A stretch of DNA of 64,000 nt from JAKACA01 sp050744865. GTDB lineage: Bacteria; Actinomycetota; Acidimicrobiia; Acidimicrobiales; Bog-793. Under the pieces are notes generated by a model. It was not told the DNA's origin. It ran no database searches and saw only the letters and a program-made list of their open reading frames with translations. The translations under genes and the position numbers were made by a program. Shown in pieces: positions 41,340 to 49,215 of the stretch. Every line of letters begins with the position of its first letter. The first letter of the stretch is position 1. The DNA is taken from NCBI GenBank assembly GCA_050744865.1, contig JBOGHW010000073.1, positions 1-64,000 on the forward strand. Direction: 5' to 3'.

Positions 41340-42596
41340 CTACGCCACCGGCGGTACGTCGAGGCCCGCCCAGCGCTCGAAGACCTCACGTGGCCGCACC
41401 ACCCAGCGCCGGCGCAGGACCTCGCGCTCGGCCAGCGAGAGCGCTATGAGCCGGGGCGGCATCTTGACGACGCCGTCGTCGGCGCCGTGCTTGTGCACCG
41501 CGCGGACTTCTCGTACGGCCAGGCCGAACGGAGCGTTGCGTACCAGCGTCGCGATGCGGTTGTGCTCCGACAGCTGGGAGGCCCGGTTGCTGCCATCCCC
41601 CGACGGGGTGTCGGCCCTCCGGCGCACGGCAGTGACAGGGTCGAAGAACATCCGCAGCCCCGTCAACCTTGCGCGCCAGCACCAGTCCACGTCCTCGTAG
41701 CCGGAGAAGTAACGGGGGCAGAAGCCACCTACCCTGTGCAGGACGTCCCGCGTCGTCACGAGCGCCGCAGAACCCAGCCCGAAACGTTCCTCGGCCGACT
41801 CCATCCTGTCCTCGTCCGGCGTGCCTGCTCCGATGTCCCCGGCACGCCCGTCCAGCTGCAGGTATGTGCCGGCGCTGGCCAGCAGGTCTACTACCCGCGA
41901 AGGCCGCACCTGTGCGCCGTTGATCTCCAGCTCGACGAGCCCGTTAGCGTCCCCGAGCGGGACGTAGAAGCTGCCGTGGCCCGAGGTCCATCTGGCGAGC
42001 CGGCCGCCTTGGCCGCCTTTGCCGCCTTGAGGGGCATAGATGCCCGGACCTGTCAGCAGCTCGAGCACGTCGGTTCCGCCCAGAGACGCACGGAATATCT
42101 CGCGACCGAGCTGCCGGCCACTCTGCTCGTTGAAGCTCGGCTCGTCCTTGAGGGTGACCTCGAGGAATCGCCCTTGCCGCACCACCCGCGGGGCAACTGC
42201 GCCGATCGTAGGGTCGTCAAGGAGGCGGCTGGCTGCTGCCAACCACTGGTTGCCGGCGACGACGTCGTCGTGGAGGAATGCTGTGACGTCCCCTGACGTC
42301 TTGCGAACTCCGGCGTTGGCTGCAGCAGCCCACCCGAGGTTGCGCTTCAGCCGCAACGCCCTCGCTCCAGCTGCTATCGCCATCTCTCCGGCCGAACCGC
42401 CTGGCGAGCCGTTGTCGACGACGAGAACTTCGTCGGCTTGCTCCAGGACCGACTCCATGCACCGCCTCAGATGCTCCCCCGGGCGGTGGGACACGACTAC
42501 TACCGAGCTGCTCAGGGGGAAGGTACTTTCAGCGGCGAACGGTCGATCACCCGGTCGATGAAGCCGTACTCGCGCGCCTCGTCGGCTGTAAACCAA
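41340..42596 (-). CDS. Glycosyltransferase family 2 protein
   Basis: A GT2 enzyme of up to 418 residues. SSSVVVVSHRPGEHLRRCM begins the fold, LVVDNGSPGGS follows, FLHDDVV carries the DxD-like site and YFSGYEDVDWCWRARLTG the acceptor region, as in rhamnosyl- and galactofuranosyltransferases. The start is unclear. The frame opens at a TTG 85 bp inside clpP without a Shine-Dalgarno sequence. The only later choices are a CTG overlapping the clpP stop (CTGA at 42515) or a GTG at 42494 that removes the first strand. Confidence 0.88.
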   Translation of the reverse strand: MVYSRRGARVRLHRPGDRPFAAESTFPLSSSVVVVSHRPGEHLRRCMESVLEQADEVLVVDNGSPGGSAGEMAIAAGARALRLKRNLGWAAAANAGVRKTSGDVTAFLHDDVVAGNQWLAAASRLLDDPTIGAVAPRVVRQGRFLEVTLKDEPSFNEQSGRQLGREIFRASLGGTDVLELLTGPGIYAPQGGKGGQGGRLARWTSGHGSFYVPLGDANGLVELEINGAQVRPSRVVDLLASAGTYLQLDGRAGDIGAGTPDEDRMESAEERFGLGSAALVTTRDVLHRVGGFCPRYFSGYEDVDWCWRARLTGLRMFFDPVTAVRRRADTPSGDGSNRASQLSEHNRIATLVRNAPFGLAVREVRAVHKHGADDGVVKMPPRLIALSLAEREVLRRRWVVRPREVFERWAGLDVPPVA

Positions 42597-43171
42597 CGGT
42601 CTCGATCCGAGTCCGCTTCGATACGTTCGACTGTCTGGCCAGTGTGGAAGGCGATGCGCTCGGCCATCATGCGCTTCAGGTACACGATCTGCTCGGCCTG
42701 GATGGCGATGTCGGCTGCCTGGCCCTGCATCTGGCCCGACGGCTGGTGCATGAGGATACGGCTATGCGGAAGGGCGTATCGCTTGCCGGCGGCCCCGGCG
42801 CATAGGAGGAACTGGCCCATCGAGGCTGCAAGGCCGATGCAGATCGTCGCCACGTCGCACTGCACGTATTGCATCGTGTCGTAGATTGCCAAGCCGTCTG
42901 TGACCGAGCCACCGGGCGAGTTCACGTACAGGTAGACGTCGCGGTCCGGATCCTCGGCCTCAAGGAGAAGGAGCTGGGCGCAGATCAGGTTGGCAGAGGA
43001 TTGGTCGACCTGGGTTCCGAGGAAGATGATCCGCTCCTTCAAGAGCTGCCTGTAGATCTCGGCGGAGCCGTCGACGATGCCCGACGAGGCGACAGGGCCG
43101 CCGGGGTCGGCTGCCAGCACCCCTGTCAGTCGGGGCACTGCGAGCTCGGCTGGGTTCGGGATTGTGGCCAT
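42512..43171 (-). CDS. clpP: ATP-dependent Clp protease proteolytic subunit
   Basis: A 219-residue serine protease. The catalytic Ser is in GLAASMGQFLL, His in LMHQPSG, and Asp in the ERIEADSDRD context. RIIFLGTQVD and VYLYVNSPGGSV match the ClpP fold. Actinobacteria usually have two or more copies; no clpP partner or clpX adjoins. AGGAGG stands before the ATG at 43171; the longer frame to 43246 has no support. Its last bases overlap the GT2 gene. Confidence 0.95.
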   Translation of the reverse strand: MATIPNPAELAVPRLTGVLAADPGGPVASSGIVDGSAEIYRQLLKERIIFLGTQVDQSSANLICAQLLLLEAEDPDRDVYLYVNSPGGSVTDGLAIYDTMQYVQCDVATICIGLAASMGQFLLCAGAAGKRYALPHSRILMHQPSGQMQGQAADIAIQAEQIVYLKRMMAERIAFHTGQTVERIEADSDRDRWFTADEAREYGFIDRVIDRSPLKVPSP

Positions 43172-43278
43172 TGGTCCTCCTAGGAAACGCGTGTCCGGAG
43201 AATATCCGAGCCTCGGGCCCGTCCCCGCTTCATGGCCGGCCGACACGTTACGCTGGCCTCGCCGGTTGGCGGCGGTAT

Positions 43279-43365
43279 GCGGGCGTGGCGAAATTGGCAG
43301 ACGCGCCGGGTTTAGGTCCCGGTTCCCTCACGGGAGTGGAGGTTCGAGTCCTCTCGCCCGCACCA
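43279..43365 (+). tRNA. tRNA-Leu(UAG)
   Basis: A class II tRNA. The acceptor stem GCGGGCG pairs with CGCCCGC (43355-43361). The anticodon stem CCGGG/CCCGG encloses TTTAGGT, giving anticodon TAG at 43313-43315. The long variable arm (TTCCCTCACGGGAGT) marks Leu. The T-arm contains TTCGAGT, and the CCA end is encoded (43363-43365). Confidence 0.97.
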
Positions 43366-43419
43366 CCACCACCCACCACCAGAGCCAGACCAGACCACAC
43401 CAGACCCAGCAGCCAGCTC

Positions 43420-45112
43420 CTAACTGGCCGGACTGGATACTGGCTGCCTTGACTGGCCGGGTGCCTGACTGGCGACTGACTGAGGACTTGCGACTGCCGG
43501 AGCGACTGCTGACCGAGCGCTCGCTGACTGAATCCGGTTCTCGACCTCAGAGACAGTCGGTCGGATACCCGCCAGCTCATCCACCGGCCGGGCCATTACT
43601 GGCCGCCCGGCCTCCTGGCCAGTCGGCCGACGAGGAGCTTGTCGTGAGGGTTGACGGGTCTTGCCTCCGTTGCCGGCTTGGCGGTTTACCTCGCCTGGGC
43701 CAGGTTTGAGCTGCAGCCAGCGCCTGTTGCCCGGTGGACCCTCCAGACGCCAGAAGTGGTGGGTCTTCATGAGGTGATGGACGTGGCACAACAGCACGAG
43801 GTTGTCCAGACTGGTCGGCCCCCTCTCGGTGAAGGGGACGACGTGATCGCACTCCAGCCCGTAGGAGACGCCGCAACCAGGGACCGCACAGATCTTGTCC
43901 CTCTTCCGCACGGCCGTCTCCAGATGGGCCGGTATGACCCTGCCCAGGTGGGTGACGTTGGCGACGGCGACGCCCTTGGTGATGATGACCCTGGCCCAAG
44001 CATTCCCAAACAGGTACTCGAGGGTCGACAGGCTTACAGGACCGATGCCTTCTATCTCGCAGCGCTCGCCTCCTTCGAGCTCTCCTCGGGCGAGCACCGT
44101 GGCATCGACGTGGATGATGACCTCCGCCGCCGGAGGGCCAGGGCGGAGCCGGCGGGCGCCCACGTCTTCGGGTCGTGCTCGGGCAGCGCCGGCAGCGCTG
44201 GAGGCTGGAGCGGCACCTTCGAGAGCGGCTGCTGTAGCAGTGGCAGAGTGCCCTCTGTCAGAGGCTGGGTCGGCGCCTGACAGGGGGCGGTCACTTGGAG
44301 ACGTGGCATCGATGGCGGGCTCGACGTCGTTGGCGGGTTCGGCGGGGCGGGCCGGGGTGCCAGCAGGAGGCTCCTCGACGTAGCCGGTGCGGCAGAGTGC
44401 GACGAGAGCATCGGCTCTGTAGGCCTCATGGCTCTCTCTCAAGCCCTGTCGGCGGGCTTGGCTGAACACCGAGCGGGCGGCCCGCTCGAGGGCGTTCTTG
44501 ACAACTCCACCCTCCATGGTCGGGAGCTCGCCCTTCAGGCAGACAGCACCCTCGTCAGATGTCCAGATGCGCAAGTGCCTGCGATCGCGCAGACGCTGCT
44601 CGCGCACCTTTGCCTCCAGCTCTGACCTCTTGGCCGCCTTGACCCTCTCGCACTGCTCCCTCAGGACGCTGAGGGGTGCCTTGGCGGCCAGCTGCAATAG
44701 CTCCTCGGCGGCAGAACTGTCGGCCTCCATGGCCGGGAGAAGCACATTGGCCTGCGTCGCCGAGATATCTCCCGAACGGAGAGCCTCTTCCAAGCCCGCC
44801 GCCGAACCGAGGTTCTCGGCTGTCACGATCCCTCTTGATCCTGCCCAACGACTCGCCGGTGACCTCCGCCAGGAACCTGTCGACCGAGGTGGCGCCTCGC
44901 AGATGTCCGACCCGAGCCTCGGATGCCCTGATGGACAAGAGCAGTCGGGCGTTGCCACAGAGCTTCTCGGCCCTCGAGATCCTCTGCAGCACGACGGCAA
45001 GGTCACAAGGCTGGTAGCGGGCCGGATCCAAAGAAGCGACGAAAGCCTCGACGCCGCTGAGCGCGCTCTCGAAGCCGGTATCTTCGTCCTCTGCGTGACC
45101 CTTTACGAACAT
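43420..45112 (-). pseudogene. 13E12/DUF222-HNH endonuclease gene, frameshifted
   Basis: Two frames make one protein. The N-terminal part (MFVKGHAEDEDTGFESALSG, then LAEVTGESLGRIKR) is read from the ATG at 45112. The rest (TAENLGSAAGLEEALRSGDI through the HNH core CDHVVPFTERGPTSLDNLVL) is in another frame ending at 43420. The switch falls at about 44830-44832, a GGG on the minus strand. Dropping one G would join the frames. The HNH nuclease residues (Cys-x-x-Cys, His, Asn, His) are intact. An alternative GTG at 45006 begins a truncated copy. The 13E12 family is common in actinobacteria. Alanine-rich and repetitive parts flank the nuclease core. Confidence 0.8.
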
Positions 45113-45119
45113 ATGTTCG
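45106..45119 (-). promoter_or_regulatory. LexA (SOS) box over the start codon of the HNH gene
   Basis: CGAACATATGTTCG is a perfect 14-bp palindrome identical to the Gram-positive LexA consensus (CGAACN4GTTCG). Its central ATG is the start codon at 45110-45112 on the minus strand, so LexA binding would block both transcription and early translation of the 13E12 gene. Confidence 0.8.
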
Positions 45120-45175
45120 ACTATATCGATGCATCGGAGCGGACGTCAAGGGTAGTAACCGGGTTTCTTGAGATT

Positions 45176-46618
45176 TCACATAGAGGCTGTTTCCCCGGCA
45201 TCAGTCGGGGCCGCATCGCTCGGAGACTCGGCGTCAACGCCCGGGCGCGCCTGCGCAGCTTCCCACGCCTGGTAGCCGCCGACGACGTCAGACACGTCGC
45301 CGAACCCGGCCTGGCGCAACAAACTGGCCGCGATCGACGATCGGTACCCGCCCGCGCAATAGACCACGGTCGGCATGCTCGGATCCATGTTGGACAGATG
45401 GTCGCGCAGCGTGCTCAGAGGGATATTGCGAGCGCCCGGTACTGAGCCCCCGTCGAGCTCGCCTGCGTTGCGCACGTCGACGACCTGGAGGTTGGAAACG
45501 GTAGACCGGCGCTGCTCGAACGCTTGGGCCGTCAGCCGCGAGCTCACCTGAACGAGCTCGGGGTGGCGCAGGATGGCTTCGTACACACGCTCGACATAGC
45601 CGGTCACGCGGTCGTATCCGATGCGGCCGAGCCGCACCTTGGCTTCGACCTCGGCGCCTGGTTCGGCAACAAGCACCACGCTCTCGCCCGGGAGCACCAC
45701 GCTGCCCACGTATTGGGCATAGCGGCCCTCCAGCCCTACGTTCACAGAACCGACAAGATGGCCGGCCGCGAACGCCATCGGGTCGCGCGTGTCGAGGAGA
45801 ACCGCGCCCTGGCCTGCGAGCGCGAGAGCTTCAGTCATCGTCAGCGGCACCGGATGCTCGTGCTCGTCGAGGAGATCGTGATCCTGCCGGTTGCGCAGCG
45901 CGTCGTAGCCGAAATAGGCCGGCGCCGACGACTGACCCTCGGTGACGACGAGCACGAACTCGTCGCTCGACATCGGCTGCAACGCGTAGTTGGACACCAT
46001 CTGGTCGGCGATGGTGGACGAGAGGTCAGTCGACAGGTTCTTGCCACATGCCGAACCGGCGCCGTGGCCGGGGAAGACCCTCGTCGAGCCCGGAAGCTTC
46101 ATGAGCTTTGAAGTCAACGAGTCGTAGAGCATCCTGGCGAGATCGTCGGACGTGGCTCCGAGCGACGAGAGCAGGTCCGGGCGACCGACATCGCCGATGA
46201 ACAGCGTGTCGCCGGTGAGCACTCCGTAAGGCACGGTGTCGTCGGCGTGCTCGTACACGACGATGCTGATCGACTCCGGTGTGTGCCCCGGAGTCTCCAG
46301 GATCTCGAGGGTCACCTCGCCGAGCGAGAGTCGTTCCCCGTCGGACAATCCGCGCGTGGTGAACTGGGTATCGGCGCGCCAGCCGAAGGCGACCTCGGCA
46401 CCGGTCGCCTTGGCAAGCTCGAGGTGTCCGGAGACGAAGTCGGCATGGAAGTGCGTGTCGATCACCAATTCGATCCTCGCACCGTGCTCTGCCGCGGAGT
46501 CGAGGTACTGGTCGATGTCTCTGCGGGGGTCTACGACCACGGCGCGGCCCGTCGTCTCGTCAGCGATCAGGTAAGAAGCCTGAGACAGGCACTCCAGGTA
46601 GAACTGCTCGAAAATCAC
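45176..46618 (-). CDS. MBL-fold hydrolase with two rhodanese domains
   Basis: A 480-residue protein. Residues 1-230 form a metallo-beta-lactamase domain of the persulfide-dioxygenase type (THFHADFVSGH with the HxHxDH-like site, FPGHGAGSACGK). A first rhodanese domain (DTRDPMAFAAGHLVGSVNVG) has VLVAEPG at the active-site position and no Cys. A second (VVDVRNAGELDGGSVPGARN) has the active Cys in VVYCAGGYRSS. Such fusions oxidise persulfides or transfer sulfane sulfur. A GAGGGGG sequence precedes the GTG start. It may work with the cysteine-desulfurase network, but there is no genetic link. Confidence 0.92.
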   Translation of the reverse strand: MIFEQFYLECLSQASYLIADETTGRAVVVDPRRDIDQYLDSAAEHGARIELVIDTHFHADFVSGHLELAKATGAEVAFGWRADTQFTTRGLSDGERLSLGEVTLEILETPGHTPESISIVVYEHADDTVPYGVLTGDTLFIGDVGRPDLLSSLGATSDDLARMLYDSLTSKLMKLPGSTRVFPGHGAGSACGKNLSTDLSSTIADQMVSNYALQPMSSDEFVLVVTEGQSSAPAYFGYDALRNRQDHDLLDEHEHPVPLTMTEALALAGQGAVLLDTRDPMAFAAGHLVGSVNVGLEGRYAQYVGSVVLPGESVVLVAEPGAEVEAKVRLGRIGYDRVTGYVERVYEAILRHPELVQVSSRLTAQAFEQRRSTVSNLQVVDVRNAGELDGGSVPGARNIPLSTLRDHLSNMDPSMPTVVYCAGGYRSSIAASLLRQAGFGDVSDVVGGYQAWEAAQARPGVDAESPSDAAPTDAGETASM

Positions 46619-46744
46619 GTCGCCCCCTCTGGCCCTGGCGGGCTCGACGACATCACGTCACTTTGCCGCAGCGATCTCATGGCGACCATTCTCTCAGCTG
46701 AGCCTATGCTCCACTCGTCCGACTCACGACATGGAGGGGCTCGA
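46619..46744. other. Divergent promoter region
   Basis: 126 bp between the MBL-rhodanese gene and the NAD-binding protein. It holds the ribosome sites of both. The in-frame ATG at 46679 lacks an SD sequence. Confidence 0.3.
46733..46739 (+). promoter_or_regulatory. Ribosome binding site deciding a TTG start
   Basis: GGAGGGG at 46733-46739, with GGAGG 7 nt before the TTG at 46745. It favours this start over the ATG at 46679. Confidence 0.65.
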
Positions 46745-47695
46745 TTGGCCGAGGCCGGGTCCACGCTCGACGCAGTCACAGGTGCCTTCAGCTACTCAGG
46801 CAGAGCCATCGCCCGCGAGCTCCTGGAGCGCGGGCACAGCCTGCGAACTCTGACAGGCCACCCCGAGCGGGCCACGGCAGCCTCGGGGGACATCGAGGTG
46901 GCTCCGCTCGACTTCGCGCATCCGGCGGTACTGGCTCGCAGCCTTGAGGGCGTCACGACGCTATACAACACCTATTGGGTGCGTTTCGCTCGCGGCAGTG
47001 TGACTCATGACAGTGCTACCGCCAATTCCAGAGTGTTGTTTGCCGCTGCCCGAAGTGCCGGCGTCGAGCGAATCGTCCACGTCAGCATCACCCATCCCAG
47101 CACCGACTCGCCTTTCGCCTACTTCCGAGGGAAGGCCGTCGTCGAGCAGGCACTAAGCGAGTCCGGTCTCCAGTTCGCCATCCTGCGGCCGGCCATCTTG
47201 TTTGGAGGCGACGGCGTGCTGGTCAACAACATCGCCTGGCTCTTGCGGCATCTGCCTGTGTTCGGCATAGCAGGCGACGGCAACTACCGCTTGAGACCTG
47301 TCCACGTCGACGACCTCGCCCGGTTGGCAGCTGACTGCGGATCGCCCCCGACCGACAGGTCACTCGCAAGCGGCTCCGTCGTGGACGCCGTCGGTCCGGA
47401 TCGGCCGACATTCAACGAGCTGGTCGAATGGATCCGCGGAGCCACCGGTGCCCGCAGCAGGATCGTGCACGCACCTGCAGCCCTGCTCCCGCCGTTGTCT
47501 CGTCTGCTCGGCCTTGCGCTGCGAGACGTGCTGCTGACCGGCGACGAGCTGCGGTCGATGATGAGCGGTTTGGCCGACACCGACGGGCCGGCAACAGGAA
47601 CCATCTCGATCAAGGCATGGTTGGCCGAGGACGGGAAAGACCTCGGGCTGTCCTACGCCAACGAAGTGAGCAGGCACTTCGCCAGCAGGCGCTGA
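46745..47695 (+). CDS. Atypical SDR / NAD(P)-binding protein (NmrA-like)
   Basis: A 316-residue Rossmann protein. Its cofactor loop is VTGAFSYSGRAIARELL, with GAFSYSG instead of GxxGxxG. It has HVSITHPSTDSPFAYFRGKA at the active-site region (no YxxxK in the classical place, but YFRGK). Members of this atypical SDR group act as redox sensors, isoflavone-like reductases or quinone oxidoreductase subunits. The TTG start is chosen on the strong SD sequence. Confidence 0.82.
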   Translation: MAEAGSTLDAVTGAFSYSGRAIARELLERGHSLRTLTGHPERATAASGDIEVAPLDFAHPAVLARSLEGVTTLYNTYWVRFARGSVTHDSATANSRVLFAAARSAGVERIVHVSITHPSTDSPFAYFRGKAVVEQALSESGLQFAILRPAILFGGDGVLVNNIAWLLRHLPVFGIAGDGNYRLRPVHVDDLARLAADCGSPPTDRSLASGSVVDAVGPDRPTFNELVEWIRGATGARSRIVHAPAALLPPLSRLLGLALRDVLLTGDELRSMMSGLADTDGPATGTISIKAWLAEDGKDLGLSYANEVSRHFASRR

Positions 47696-47717
47696 GCTGG
47701 GGGGTCGGGCGGCGCGA

Positions 47718-47842
47718 CTACTCGGCTGAACACACGGCCTGTGACGCCGAGGCCAGGCACGGCTACTCGGTGGGAGGACGCGCGGCCCGTGACGCCGAGG
47801 CCGGCGGCTACTCGGCTGAACGCACCTACCGGGACCAGACGG
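47718..47842. repeat. 45-bp tandem repeats
   Basis: Two complete units of 45 bp (47718-47762 and 47763-47807) begin with CTACTCGG and share GTGACGCCGAGGCC. A shortened third (47808-47842) and a degenerate fourth follow. The repeat fills most of the 212-bp gap between the NAD-binding gene and the TRIC gene. Each unit is 15 codons long, but no credible gene covers it. Confidence 0.8.
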
Positions 47843-47907
47843 CTCCATCGGCTGAACGCACCGCCTCGTCGACCGGCAACGCCCCTGCCTCCGGAGCGCC
47901 GTCTCTG

Positions 47908-48576
47908 CTAGGCGTCGCCCGCACCGGCCGCCGGGCTCGGACCGACGTCAGGCGGGGGTCCGCCCATCGAGGGAGCGTTCCACTTGAAGCGCACTGCGAG
48001 CATCCTCAGGGCAAAGCCAGCCAGCGCGGCCAATACTGCGGCCGGGACACCGTAGAGCCCTGCCCGGAGGGCGACGACGGCGATGGTTGCCGCCAGCAAG
48101 GCGGGCACGACATAGAGCTCACGGCGTAGAACTGTCGGGATCTGCCCGAGCAGCATGTCGCGCAGAGTGCCGCCACCTGCCGCTGTCAGGCCACCGAGGA
48201 TCACTGCCTGCACAGTACCGAGGCCGAAGTCGAACGCCTTGGACGCCCCGGTGACGGCGAACAGCGCCAGGCCGGCCGCGTCGAGCACGGTGATCAACGA
48301 GCCGAACCGATCGAGCCGGCGGCCGACGGCAAACACGAGCAATCCGCCGGCGGCGGCGACGGCAAGGTACCTCCAGTCGCGAAATGTCGCCGGCGGCAGA
48401 TCGTCGATGATGATGTCCCGCAGGATGCCGCCGCCCAGGGCGGTCACCATTCCGAGGGTAACGACGCCGACGATGTCGAGCTTGGCGGCTCGGACGGCAG
48501 CCAGCGCTCCGTTGACTGCAAAGGCGAACGTCCCTGTGAGGTCGAGGACCAGAAGGAGCGTAGGTTCCCGAACCAT
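47908..48576 (-). CDS. TRIC/UPF0126 family trimeric cation channel
   Basis: A 222-residue membrane protein with seven predicted helices, made of two inverted repeats. Each carries a GGG..RD motif (LGGGILRDIIID and AGGGTLRDMLLG), the TRIC/UPF0126 hallmark. The family conducts K+ and related cations in trimeric form. A Pro/Ala-rich tail (GGPPPDVGPSPAAGAG) is an add-on. It is convergent with the NAD-binding protein. Confidence 0.92.
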   Translation of the reverse strand: MVREPTLLLVLDLTGTFAFAVNGALAAVRAAKLDIVGVVTLGMVTALGGGILRDIIIDDLPPATFRDWRYLAVAAAGGLLVFAVGRRLDRFGSLITVLDAAGLALFAVTGASKAFDFGLGTVQAVILGGLTAAGGGTLRDMLLGQIPTVLRRELYVVPALLAATIAVVALRAGLYGVPAAVLAALAGFALRMLAVRFKWNAPSMGGPPPDVGPSPAAGAGDA

Positions 48577-48596
48577 GCCGAGTGTCTAGCGTTGCC

Positions 48597-49205
48597 TCAC
48601 CAGCCGCCGCGGCGGACGACGTCGCCCGCCGGCCTGCGCCTGGAGCGAAGGTCGCGCCGTGGCACTGCGGGGTCCTCGTGCCCGATGGCCACGCAACCGA
48701 TGGGCGTGTAGTCCTCGGGCACCCCGAACTCGGCTCGGAAGGCCGGGATGTCGGAGGGAGGGATGCCGAAGAAGACAGCTCCGACGCCCTCGTCTACGGC
48801 TGCCAGGAGCATGAGCAAGGCCATGAAGCCGGCATCCACGTACCAGTAGGGCACGGGCCAGCGAGCCTCGTCGCGGTCGACCCAACCCTTGTCGGGGCGG
48901 GCGTATCGGTCGAGATACGCGTCCTTGGATCCCAACACCGGAACGAGGACCTGGGCGCGCCGCATGGCGGCCTGAGTCTCGGCCAGCTCGACGGTCATGG
49001 GAACGTCCGGCTCGGATTCGGTGGCCCAGAACCGCGCCCGATCCTCTGGGCTCTCGAGCAGCAAAAGGGCGTAGCCCTGGCTGAAGCCGGCCGAAGGCGC
49101 ACGCAGACCGGCAGCGAGGATCCGCTCGACGACGTCGGCCTCGACGGGCTCGTCGGTGAAATGCCGCACCATACGGCGGCGGCGTAGCACTTCGGTGAAC
49201 TCCAT
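48597..49205 (-). CDS. Nitroreductase-family protein
   Basis: A 202-residue FMN-dependent oxidoreductase. RRRRMVRHFTDEPVEADVVE is the FMN-binding start (RRSxRxF), APSAGFSQGYALLLLE a second element, and DEGVGAVFFGIPPSD the third. The Arg-rich tail is unusual. It follows the esterase by 10 bp, with GGGAG before the ATG, so the two are likely co-expressed. Substrates range from nitroaromatics to coenzymes; none can be named. Confidence 0.92.
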   Translation of the reverse strand: MEFTEVLRRRRMVRHFTDEPVEADVVERILAAGLRAPSAGFSQGYALLLLESPEDRARFWATESEPDVPMTVELAETQAAMRRAQVLVPVLGSKDAYLDRYARPDKGWVDRDEARWPVPYWYVDAGFMALLMLLAAVDEGVGAVFFGIPPSDIPAFRAEFGVPEDYTPIGCVAIGHEDPAVPRRDLRSRRRPAGDVVRRGGW

Positions 49206-49215
49206 GCCTACTCCC

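Noticed and set aside
43366..43420. Possible CRISPR-like or tRNA array after tRNA-Leu
   Set aside because: The CAC/CCA-rich stretch is short and irregular, with no spacers and no second cloverleaf.
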